The position numbers and the translations under genes are program-made. Shown in pieces: positions 47,401 to 55,291 of a DNA stretch of 64,000 nucleotides; positions within the stretch are counted from its first letter, which is position 1, and each line of letters opens with the position of its first letter. The notes beneath the pieces were generated by a model that was given only the letters and a program-made list of their open reading frames with translations, searched no databases and had not been told where the DNA came from. Origin of the DNA: Acinetobacter piscicola (lineage in GTDB: Bacteria > Pseudomonadota > Gammaproteobacteria > Pseudomonadales > Moraxellaceae). Location of the stretch: positions 930,001-994,000 of the forward strand of contig NZ_CP048659.1 of the NCBI RefSeq assembly GCF_015218165.1. The letters run 5' to 3'.

Positions 47401-49001
47401 ATGCTGATTTCGATCCACTTGAAATGGACCAATATTCTTCTTTAAATCAGTTATCTAAGTCACTTGCCGAATCTGCATCGGACTTGGTGGATTTTAAGAG
47501 CACATTGGCTGAAAAAATTCGTGATACAGAAGGTTTATTGTTACAACAAGCACGTATTCAAGCTGAAATTCAAGAAGGTTTAATGCGTACTCGTTTGGTA
47601 CCATTTACCCGCTTATTACCCCGTTTACAACGTTTGGTACGTCAAACGGCTTCAAGTTTAAATCGACCAACCGAGCTGATTGTACATAATACAGAAGGTG
47701 AATTGGATCGTAATATTCTTGAAAAGCTCATGTCTCCATTAGAACACATGTTACGTAATGCAATTGACCATGGTATTGAAGAAACGTCTATTCGCGAGCA
47801 ATGTAATAAGCCTGCAACAGGACGCATTGAGCTGAATATTAGTCGTCAAGGTACAGATGTCTTGGTTGAGTTTAAGGATGATGGAAAGGGAATTGATCCG
47901 AAAATCATCAAAGCCAAAGCATTGCAAAATGGTTTGATTCAAGCTGATCAAAGCGTGTCTGATGAAGAAATATTGCAATATATTTTTCATCATGGCTTCA
48001 GTACTGCGCAACAAGTTACTCAGATTTCTGGGCGTGGTGTTGGATTGGATGTGGTACAAAGTGAAATTAAGTCACTTGGTGGGCAAGTCTCAGTGTCTTC
48101 GGTACTCGGTCAAGGTTCAACTTTTACCATTCGTGTACCAACTACTGTTGCCGTGAGTGATGCCTTGATGGTGAAAGTGGGTGATCAGCAATTTGCTGTA
48201 CCATTATCACAAATTGACCGTATTGTACGTATTGCACCAAGTACCTTGGAAGAATATTTCCATAGTAATAAAGAAGACTTTGTCATCGATCAGCAACGCT
48301 ATAATTTACGTTATATGGCTGAGTTTGTGGCGCACCAACCAATGCCACGTTTCTCCGGTATTGCACATTCTTTACCTGTGCTGCTGATTAAAAATAACAG
48401 CGGTAAAAATACAGCATTATTGGTCGATCAGTTGATTGGTTCACGCTCACAGATTGTTGTAAAACCAATTGGCAAGCAATTTACATCAATTGGCGCTGTG
48501 GCCGGTGCAACAATTTTGGGTGATGGTCAAGTCTGTTTAATTTTAGATGCACAAAATATTGCACGTCAGGCTTTGAGTAATAAACGTCAAGCAGCGAATG
48601 ATCAACGAGAGTTAACGCGTCACCGTGATCAGCGTCATTTGGTAATGATTGTGGATGACTCAGTGACAGTACGTAAAGTGACTTCGCGTTTGCTTGAACG
48701 TCATAACTTTGATGTCATCACTGCCAAAGATGGTGTAGATGCTATTGAGCAGTTGGAAAATGTCAAACCAGACTTAATGTTGCTTGATATTGAAATGCCA
48801 CGTATGGATGGTTTTGAGGTGACCAATTGGATTCGCCACCATGAAATTCATCATGAGTTGCCAATCATTATGATTACTTCAAGAACAGGTGAAAAACATC
48901 GTGAACGTGCATTTAGTTTAGGTGTGACGAATTATATGGGTAAACCATTCCAAGAAGCTGATTTGTTGGAAAATATTCAGAATTTGTTGGTTGCACAATA
49001 A
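44493..49001 (+). CDS. chpA: Hybrid chemosensory kinase ChpA (PilL-like)
   Basis: 1502-residue CheA-like hybrid kinase. It has four Hpt modules with phospho-acceptor histidines H66 (NFHTLKGSGRMVG), H276 (ALHTLRGSSAMAH), H598 (YLHTLKGGANMVQ) and H773 (IAHTLKGGAKMVG). A dimerisation segment, the HATPase domain (MLRNAIDHGIEE, DDGKGID, GRGVGLDVV), a CheW-like domain and a C-terminal receiver follow (D1432 in LLDIEMPRMDG). The P. aeruginosa protein is much larger, with about eight Hpt/Xpt modules. Central kinase of the Pil-Chp system, phosphorylating PilG and PilH. Confidence 0.93.
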   Translation: MKKILKDLVENINLPQDEFVDQDPEILEIFVEEIEEIIENVQPLLTQWLSEPSDAELLTVIRRNFHTLKGSGRMVGAKSSGELAWTVEDTLNRVIAKSLSLSQPLQQYVNAVFNIYKFKLHDDFAKAQAHQLDLRPLVLLGQQIQQNLSIEPALEELLALSAQLNSADVLTGLEYSTTDDAAEVIAQAKPTTAMVESVIPESPVTIPEQPEVISSEKTSLENHKEAVDEAEDRRFLAETIAIFIEESEEHLASIDTFLSIEQHTADHYNRLIRALHTLRGSSAMAHVDDVFHASSKVEQLFKILLKDDTQHSTNENALLIHYTEFVRDYLHTLVQENSSEQQKVICQKFNDAWERYDFQTEYLESNEHQQDLVSQLVDLDIEHLLDAEFDFDQKAKVEYPAYFESLMREADVLIEHTDNRAAQGIHDISLALKVAYEHILADQRLLNTDYVFEIFNQVHQEFIHLFDALASGQRVVLNENGQHVLEQLYDYVTQDIEQIEAVDSAQTESLETVDLETITVPETAATAEFNSNQIFNLIAKDQQYLHSADSFKDFDAEVLDIFLEEADELLVGIDQDLTVWFSDSQNLTSLNNLMRYLHTLKGGANMVQAEHIGLIAHHLESIYERIIKQQIPVNAALMQTIRMVQDEIAERIQVIREQGIDYPAVHLLGLLQAIEKQQPIKLAFDTSDEPSAVAEPEHVGQSDSIQQFEAQAPVDEVGSVAAIQNDSSVEDVAQDAFAEEAEELLARADDILDQWFDERSSRSLLLQLQRIAHTLKGGAKMVGYTQISDIAYELENTFERFGLHNFNSNAYDQLLSKAFNWLKNAILSNNYEHFDSIKTGLKNIQYVDVSAQLPEKIISNDIFWDNQSVEFIQGDGTEPPSMLGEWGQVEQVENSNEMIRISADLIEKMIDLSGENSINRSRIEMDLGQFGNTLSEMELAIQRLADQLRRMEGELESQIIAKHGDSNSRYADFDPLEMDQYSSLNQLSKSLAESASDLVDFKSTLAEKIRDTEGLLLQQARIQAEIQEGLMRTRLVPFTRLLPRLQRLVRQTASSLNRPTELIVHNTEGELDRNILEKLMSPLEHMLRNAIDHGIEETSIREQCNKPATGRIELNISRQGTDVLVEFKDDGKGIDPKIIKAKALQNGLIQADQSVSDEEILQYIFHHGFSTAQQVTQISGRGVGLDVVQSEIKSLGGQVSVSSVLGQGSTFTIRVPTTVAVSDALMVKVGDQQFAVPLSQIDRIVRIAPSTLEEYFHSNKEDFVIDQQRYNLRYMAEFVAHQPMPRFSGIAHSLPVLLIKNNSGKNTALLVDQLIGSRSQIVVKPIGKQFTSIGAVAGATILGDGQVCLILDAQNIARQALSNKRQAANDQRELTRHRDQRHLVMIVDDSVTVRKVTSRLLERHNFDVITAKDGVDAIEQLENVKPDLMLLDIEMPRMDGFEVTNWIRHHEIHHELPIIMITSRTGEKHRERAFSLGVTNYMGKPFQEADLLENIQNLLVAQ

Positions 49002-49010
49002 GGAGTAATG

Positions 49011-49472
49011 ATGTCTCAAAATGGCAAAGGATCGATTTTAGATCAAACCAATACACAGGAGCTTCAGCACCTTATTACGGTATCAACGGGTTTTATTGAT
49101 GCATATATCATTGATTGTTATGAAAAAGCACCAATGTTATTGCCACAAAATATTGTCATTTCCGCACTCGATAGTCCAACACAAGTGAAAACAGTAGAGT
49201 GGCATGAGCGTAAATTACCTGTATTTCGTGTGAGCGATCCCCATACAACTTTAGGGGTTGCTTTGGTGATTGAAGGTGATTCCGCAAATGAACGTTTTGC
49301 TTTATTGTGCAATGAAATGCCACGTTCGATTCGTTTACGTATCTCAGAAGTAGTAGACGAGGAGCAGCAGTCTGAGGATGAAACCATTTTATATATGGTG
49401 AGAGTAGGTGAGGAAAGTTTCCATGTCCCTAACTTAGCGAAGATTCAAAAAGAATTAGAGCTAAGCGAATAA
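49011..49472 (+). CDS. CheW-like protein, ChpC-like (153 aa)
   Basis: Last gene of the chemosensory operon. The fold pattern is CheW-like: AYIIDCYEKAPMLLPQNIVI, then VEWHERKLPVFRVSD, a loop matching the CheW core, and a short acidic C-terminus. P. aeruginosa has a ChpC CheW-like adaptor in the same operon, so this is probably its counterpart. It starts 9 bases after the chpA stop; the second ATG (49011) has better spacing from AAGGAG than 49008. Confidence 0.75.
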   Translation: MSQNGKGSILDQTNTQELQHLITVSTGFIDAYIIDCYEKAPMLLPQNIVISALDSPTQVKTVEWHERKLPVFRVSDPHTTLGVALVIEGDSANERFALLCNEMPRSIRLRISEVVDEEQQSEDETILYMVRVGEESFHVPNLAKIQKELELSE

Positions 49473-49475
49473 AAG

Positions 49476-49504
49476 AAAAGGAATGCGATGCATTCCTTTT
49501 TTTG
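49476..49504. terminator. Terminator between the chemosensory operon and dapE
   Basis: AAAGGAATGC / GCATTCCTTT stem with a 3-base loop and a T7 run. A-run on the other side, so it can work both ways. Confidence 0.88.
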
Positions 49505-49514
49505 ACCAATATGA

Positions 49515-50678
<1,164 letters not shown>

Positions 50679-50752
50679 TTATAATAGAGAAGATCGTTTT
50701 GAATGAAAACTAAAAAGCTTTCTGAGTTGAACTTATTCTTTGCTATAAAAAT

Positions 50753-50788
50753 AAAAAAAGCCTTATCAAAAGATAAGGCTTTTTTTTA
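50753..50788. terminator. Strong terminator downstream of the entericidin-like gene
   Basis: AAAAAAAGCCTTATC / GATAAGGCTTTTTTT stem with an AAAA loop. T-runs on both strands. Confidence 0.88.
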
Positions 50789-50797
50789 TTATTTAAA

Positions 50798-50938
50798 TTA
50801 AAGTTTATTTTCGACTTTTTCAGCAGAGTTTGTCACTGCATTTCCTGCTTTAGATACGTCTTGACCAGCCCCTTTAATGGTATTACAGCCTGTTAAAACA
50901 AACGCTAACATAATTGAAGCTGCTAAAACTTTTTTCAT
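50798..50938 (-). CDS. Entericidin-like small lipoprotein (46 aa)
   Basis: MKKVLAASIMLAFVLTGCNT with lipobox LTGC, then the family tail IKGAGQDVSKAGNAVTNSAEK, as in EcnA/EcnB peptides. The second Met of the MM pair (50938) is best placed after GGAG. Entericidins are small membrane-active lipoproteins; the role here is inferred from family only. Confidence 0.85.
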   Translation of the reverse strand: MKKVLAASIMLAFVLTGCNTIKGAGQDVSKAGNAVTNSAEKVENKL

Positions 50939-51056
50939 CATTGATCTCCAGTTTAAAATTATTCTGATGCCTAGATAGATTAAAAAAATCATGTACAGTT
51001 GAATATGATTGTTTTATGAGTGCTTGGTTATATTTTGTATATTTTTCGGGTGATTT

Positions 51057-51923
51057 TTACACTTTTTGCACATGAATATTGAGGATATGAGGTTGACGGT
51101 ACATATAAAAATCTTGCTGATCCTGATGCTTATATAAACCATTTGTCCACCATATTGCATTATTTGTGCTTTGTGTAATATTTGGACAAATCCATTCGTG
51201 GCGTGTTAATGCATAATATTTTTGCTGTGGAATTGTGCGTCCCCAATGACCGATACGGCGCATATCATTTATCCAAGTTTCTGTTTTATATGGGAAATAA
51301 TGAGTTGGGTAATATAGTTGTCCCTTTAACACGCTAAAGCGTTTTTGAATTTCGTGCGACTGTACAGCGGTGAATTGAAACTGTTTTTCTGTGAAATGTT
51401 TGAGTTTTCGCAGCAGCGTATCCTGTCGGTTTAAACCATACCAATGTTGCAGTTGAAAATCTGCCTCAGCTAAATAATATTTTAAAGCGACCTCCCAATG
51501 TTCGATTTGTTGAGTATTTTCATTCAAAATTAAGAAGTCAATTTCCCCTAAAGTCCGTTGCCCTTGAAACATTTGAATGCTGTGTCCGAGCAATTTGAAG
51601 GCATGAAATCTGTGATCTTTTAACCAAAACCACATCAAATATTCAAAGCGTAAGCCTAAACGTGTGCTTTTCAGTTGTGCGATAAAATGAAGTAATTCTG
51701 TGGGATCTCGATCTAATTGTTCAAGACGAGTTTCATATTGTAGATAATGTTGTTGCCAAAAATGATCTGGATGTAATTGAAATGAATATTGAATCGCTAA
51801 ATCATTTGGGATTTGCGCAAGAATATTAGGGCTTGCAACAACAAATGCTAACTGTCGAACGATCGGTGTTTTAAATTTTAACCAAGGTTCAAAATAACTG
51901 AGATTGATTGCATTCAAAAGCAA
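51057..51923 (-). CDS. DUF1853 family protein
   Basis: 288 residues, soluble. The N-terminal VRQLAFVVASPNIL and central RTLGEIDFLILNENTQ then HWEVALKYYLA match DUF1853, whose E-x-D...E-x-K-like residues resemble a nuclease-type core. Function is not known. Divergent from the YbaN-like gene. Confidence 0.83.
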   Translation of the reverse strand: MLLNAINLSYFEPWLKFKTPIVRQLAFVVASPNILAQIPNDLAIQYSFQLHPDHFWQQHYLQYETRLEQLDRDPTELLHFIAQLKSTRLGLRFEYLMWFWLKDHRFHAFKLLGHSIQMFQGQRTLGEIDFLILNENTQQIEHWEVALKYYLAEADFQLQHWYGLNRQDTLLRKLKHFTEKQFQFTAVQSHEIQKRFSVLKGQLYYPTHYFPYKTETWINDMRRIGHWGRTIPQQKYYALTRHEWICPNITQSTNNAIWWTNGLYKHQDQQDFYMYRQPHILNIHVQKV

Positions 51924-51999
51924 TGATCCAAAGAAAGAAAATACAGTGTTTAATCATAAAACATATATACTAACGAAGTTTGAAAAATTGAGTTGATCT

Positions 52000-52368
52000 A
52001 TGCGAATTTTGTTTTGGCGTAGCCTGGTGATTATTTTTATTGTCCTTGGCTTTATTGGTGCAATATTGCCAGGTATGCCAACAACAGTTTTTTTAATTTT
52101 GGCATTGTGGGCAGCATCAAAAGGTTGGCCACAAGTACATGATTGGTTATTGAATCATCCTAAATACGGTAGAACGTTAAGAGCATGGCGTGAACATGGT
52201 ACTGTGCCACGCAAAGCAAAATGGTTAGCAAGCCTCATGATGACAGCAAGTGCGATCTTAATGTTATTTACCAATGCGCCTGTAGCGGTCAAAATTTTTA
52301 CCAATTTAACCATGTTAATTGTGGCAATTTGGCTTTGGACGCGTCCAGAAGAGCAAGTTGAAAGATAA
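52000..52368 (+). CDS. DUF454 (YbaN-like) inner-membrane protein
   Basis: 122 residues with three or four hydrophobic helices and the DUF454 signature GAILPGMPTTVFLILALWAA, then HPKYGRTLRAWREHGTVPRKAK. Function unknown. Single gene before the tRNA array. Confidence 0.88.
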   Translation: MRILFWRSLVIIFIVLGFIGAILPGMPTTVFLILALWAASKGWPQVHDWLLNHPKYGRTLRAWREHGTVPRKAKWLASLMMTASAILMLFTNAPVAVKIFTNLTMLIVAIWLWTRPEEQVER

Positions 52369-52659
52369 ATTAAAATTTTAAAATAAAGCGCTCTACAAAA
52401 TTTCAGTCATTTTAAGGTGCTAAGATGCATTGAAAATAAAAGCTCAAAATAGAATAAAAATTGCCGAATTGTATTTCTAAAGCAAAATAAAAGCTAAAAA
52501 TCGCAATATTTCAAAACAGGGGAATAAAATAAAGTATGAAAGATTCAATTTAAATCACGATAAATAGATAAATAATAAACAAAAAAGCTCAAAATATATC
52601 AAAATGATCTATTTTTTAATCACTCAAACGCAAAAAGTGAAAAACGTGGAGAAAAGCGT
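52369..52659. other. AT-rich gap before the tRNA array
   Basis: About 290 bases with no gene seen. The tRNA promoter begins at its end. Confidence 0.6.
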
Positions 52660-52687
52660 TTGACAGTCGGTAAAGATTCTCTATAAT
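52660..52687 (+). promoter_or_regulatory. Consensus sigma-70 promoter of the tRNA array
   Basis: TTGACA (52660-52665) and TATAAT (52682-52687) with 16-base spacing, 26 bases before the first tRNA. Both boxes are perfect, as expected for a stable-RNA operon. Confidence 0.9.
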
Positions 52688-52713
52688 GCACCTCACAAAC
52701 GATGAAGTCGTTA

Positions 52714-52789
52714 GGGCGCTTAGCTCAGTTGGTAGAGCGTCTGCCTTACAAGCAGAATGTCGGCGGTTCGATCCCGTCAGCGCCCACCA
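52714..52789 (+). tRNA. tRNA-Val (anticodon TAC)
   Basis: 76-base cloverleaf: acceptor GGGCGCT/AGCGCCC, anticodon loop CTTACAA, encoded CCA end. First of four identical copies. Confidence 0.97.
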
Positions 52790-52812
52790 AGCTTTAACGT
52801 TGAATTTATAGT

Positions 52813-52889
52813 GCAGCGGTAGTTCAGTTGGTTAGAATACCGGCCTGTCACGCCGGGGGTCGCGGGTTCGAGTCCCGTCCGCTGCGCCA
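52813..52889 (+). tRNA. tRNA-Asp (anticodon GTC)
   Basis: 77-base cloverleaf: acceptor GCAGCGG/CCGCTGC, anticodon loop CTGTCAC in a CCGGC/GCCGG stem, encoded CCA. First of four identical copies. Confidence 0.97.
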
Positions 52890-52935
52890 CTTAAGTTCAA
52901 TAAATCGTTTGTATAGCAATGAAAATTGTTGAAGT

Positions 52936-53012
52936 GCAGCGGTAGTTCAGTTGGTTAGAATACCGGCCTGTCACGCCGGGGGTCGCGGGTTCGAGTCCCG
53001 TCCGCTGCGCCA
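52936..53012 (+). tRNA. tRNA-Asp (anticodon GTC)
   Basis: Second copy, identical to the first. Two Asp genes are adjacent here. Confidence 0.97.
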
Positions 53013-53079
53013 CTTTACAATAGATTTGCAATAAGGTTTAATGCCTGACTAGCGTTTAAATTCATATTTATCTCGCTCA

Positions 53080-53155
53080 GGGCGCTTAGCTCAGTTGGTA
53101 GAGCGTCTGCCTTACAAGCAGAATGTCGGCGGTTCGATCCCGTCAGCGCCCACCA
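53080..53155 (+). tRNA. tRNA-Val (anticodon TAC)
   Basis: Second identical tRNA-Val copy. Confidence 0.97.
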
Positions 53156-53187
53156 TAATTTATATAGTAATATATAAATGCCGTAAT

Positions 53188-53264
53188 GCAGCGGTAGTTC
53201 AGTTGGTTAGAATACCGGCCTGTCACGCCGGGGGTCGCGGGTTCGAGTCCCGTCCGCTGCGCCA
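53188..53264 (+). tRNA. tRNA-Asp (anticodon GTC)
   Basis: Third tRNA-Asp copy. Its downstream spacer is largely repeated after the fourth copy. Confidence 0.97.
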
Positions 53265-53360
53265 TTTCCTTGATACCTGATCTTGGAATTGTAATAATGC
53301 AAGTTGATACCATGTTTTGATCTTGCACGATAAAGATAGCAATGCTATTTTTATGACTCA

Positions 53361-53436
53361 GGGCGCTTAGCTCAGTTGGTAGAGCGTCTGCCTTACAAGC
53401 AGAATGTCGGCGGTTCGATCCCGTCAGCGCCCACCA
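53361..53436 (+). tRNA. tRNA-Val (anticodon TAC)
   Basis: Third identical tRNA-Val copy. Confidence 0.97.
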
Positions 53437-53492
53437 TATTTATGCGATAAAAAGCACAAGACCTCACTTTACATCATGTAAAGTATCGTAAT

Positions 53493-53569
53493 GCAGCGGT
53501 AGTTCAGTTGGTTAGAATACCGGCCTGTCACGCCGGGGGTCGCGGGTTCGAGTCCCGTCCGCTGCGCCA
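53493..53569 (+). tRNA. tRNA-Asp (anticodon GTC)
   Basis: Fourth identical tRNA-Asp copy. Confidence 0.97.
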
Positions 53570-53663
53570 TTTCCTTGATACCTGATCTTGGAAGTGTGAT
53601 AAAGCAAGTTACAACATTCTTTTGTTGGTCTTGTATCCTAAAATAGCAATGCTATTTTTCTCA

Positions 53664-53739
53664 GGGCGCTTAGCTCAGTTGGTAGAGCGTCTGCCTTACA
53701 AGCAGAATGTCGGCGGTTCGATCCCGTCAGCGCCCACCA
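53664..53739 (+). tRNA. tRNA-Val (anticodon TAC)
   Basis: Fourth identical tRNA-Val copy, end of the array. Confidence 0.97.
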
Positions 53740-53823
53740 TATTTTATCTCTTTATTTTCTTTTCATATTTTTTAAAATTCCTGTAATATATAGGGATAAA
53801 AAATTTAATTATATTACGAAAAT

Positions 53824-54291
53824 ATGCGAAATCCTTATCAGCGTAAGTCTGCGTCGAATACTCAAAAAACTGCATTATCTGCCGAAGATCAATATCGACA
53901 TTTTATTGAAACCATTATTGCTCAAGCCAAAGTCTATGCTTTATATGATGAAGGTTGGGCGTTGTGCGCAACACCTACAGGTCAGCAGGCATTTGCAGTT
54001 TGGCAAAGTCGAAGTTTAACGCAATTATTGATTAAAGATAATTGGGCTCGTTACTCTATTCAAGAGATTGATTTGGTCGCTTTTATTGAGCAAGTAATTC
54101 CATTTATTATAGAAAATAATACTTTACTGTCAGTCAATTTAACGCCTGAGGGACAGAATATTTTAGTATCTGGTAGTAAGTTTTTGATAGATATGAAAAA
54201 GGCTTTATATGCTTTATATCTTGAACAACCTGCATTATTTCAAAATAATCAATTACCTTTACCCCGCAAAATTAGAATTCATCATACTTAA
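53824..54291 (+). CDS. DUF2750-like hypothetical protein (155 aa)
   Basis: Soluble protein with YDEGWALCATPTGQQAFAVW and a following EIDLVAFIEQVIPFI block, the order of conserved features in DUF2750 proteins. Basic N-terminus, no signal. Function unknown. It is the first gene after the tRNA array. Confidence 0.68.
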   Translation: MRNPYQRKSASNTQKTALSAEDQYRHFIETIIAQAKVYALYDEGWALCATPTGQQAFAVWQSRSLTQLLIKDNWARYSIQEIDLVAFIEQVIPFIIENNTLLSVNLTPEGQNILVSGSKFLIDMKKALYALYLEQPALFQNNQLPLPRKIRIHHT

Positions 54292-54338
54292 GTTGGTTTA
54301 ATATAAGGTGAGAATATCACCTTATGTGTGATTTATTT

Positions 54339-55154
54339 TTAATATTCATGAAGTAACCAACCACTCAGGTAAGCAAAGTATTCACGTAACCAAGCGTTGT
54401 AGCGTGTTGCTAATGGTGTTTTGGCACTGTATGTTATAAAGTTTTGGTAGCCTTGTTTCCTTGCAATTGCTGCTGCACGTAAGGTATGAAAATCACTGGT
54501 CACTATGGCGATTTTTGCATTTAGACCTAGATGATGTGCTTGTAAAATTTTCTGACTATTTTTTAGATTGAGTGCTGTGCTTGTACTTTGATTTTCTTCT
54601 AAAATTTTGGCAGCATTTAAGTGATATTTTTCTTGTAAATAGGCTGACATGACTTCTGCTTCAGTAATGTTTTCTCTATAATCTAGCCCACCACTGACAA
54701 TGATCCATGCCTGTGGGTGCTGTTGGTGTGCAAGCGCTGCTGCTGTATCAAGGCGTGAGGCGAGCGTAGGTGAGGGACGACCTTGGATGATACCGCTACC
54801 CAAAATAATAATGGCATCGACTTGTATTATTGGGGTGTTTGCTTGGGTTTGTTCATGTAAGTAGATAAAAAAAGCCAAGACACTGATAGCCCATAGACTA
54901 AAGAAACCCCATCCCACTTGCCAAAATATTTTTAGTTTTAGGTTTTTTTGTAGCATATTTTGAATTTTTTGATAAAAAATCACGTAGATGAGAAAGCATA
55001 GTCCAATACAAAAGGGCAGAATTGTGCCTAGATGGATTTTATTTTGCAAAATAAGAATAAGACCATCTCCAAATAGGACGAGACCTAGAATAAATAAGCT
55101 ACTACGCAGTAAAATAGAGAACTTCATTCGCGCTATTATCATCATTTTAAACAA
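54339..55154 (-). CDS. YdcF/ElyC-family (DUF218) membrane protein
   Basis: 271 residues. Two or three N-terminal membrane helices precede a DUF218 domain with DAIIILGSGIIQGRPSPTLA, then AWIIVSGGLDYRENITEAEV, ENQSTSTALNLKNS and IAIVTSDFHTLRAAAIARKQ. In E. coli ElyC and SanA are linked to cell-envelope integrity; the exact activity is not settled. The start could also be the Met at 55127. Confidence 0.87.
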   Translation of the reverse strand: MFKMMIIARMKFSILLRSSLFILGLVLFGDGLILILQNKIHLGTILPFCIGLCFLIYVIFYQKIQNMLQKNLKLKIFWQVGWGFFSLWAISVLAFFIYLHEQTQANTPIIQVDAIIILGSGIIQGRPSPTLASRLDTAAALAHQQHPQAWIIVSGGLDYRENITEAEVMSAYLQEKYHLNAAKILEENQSTSTALNLKNSQKILQAHHLGLNAKIAIVTSDFHTLRAAAIARKQGYQNFITYSAKTPLATRYNAWLREYFAYLSGWLLHEY

Positions 55155-55236
55155 GATTATTTATTATTTTAACAAAGCCTTAGCTTTATTGAGCGTTGAA
55201 ATTGTAAAGTCAGTTGATAGTGAGCAAAATAAAAAA

Positions 55237-55266
55237 AACCGAGCCATGTGGCTCGGTTTGATTTTA
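55237..55266 (-). terminator. Terminator of the PepSY reductase gene
   Basis: AAACCGAGCC / GGCTCGGTTT stem with an ATGT loop. On the minus strand it is followed by T8. Confidence 0.88.
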
Positions 55267-55291
55267 ATTTTTTGGAAAATTTAAAAATAAA

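Noticed and set aside
53095..53328. Open frames across the tRNA array on both strands
   Set aside because: They run through tRNA genes and have no ribosome site.
52714..53739. Direct repeats that could be read as a repeat array or integrative element site
   Set aside because: They are complete tRNA genes; no integrase or truncated tRNA copy was seen nearby.
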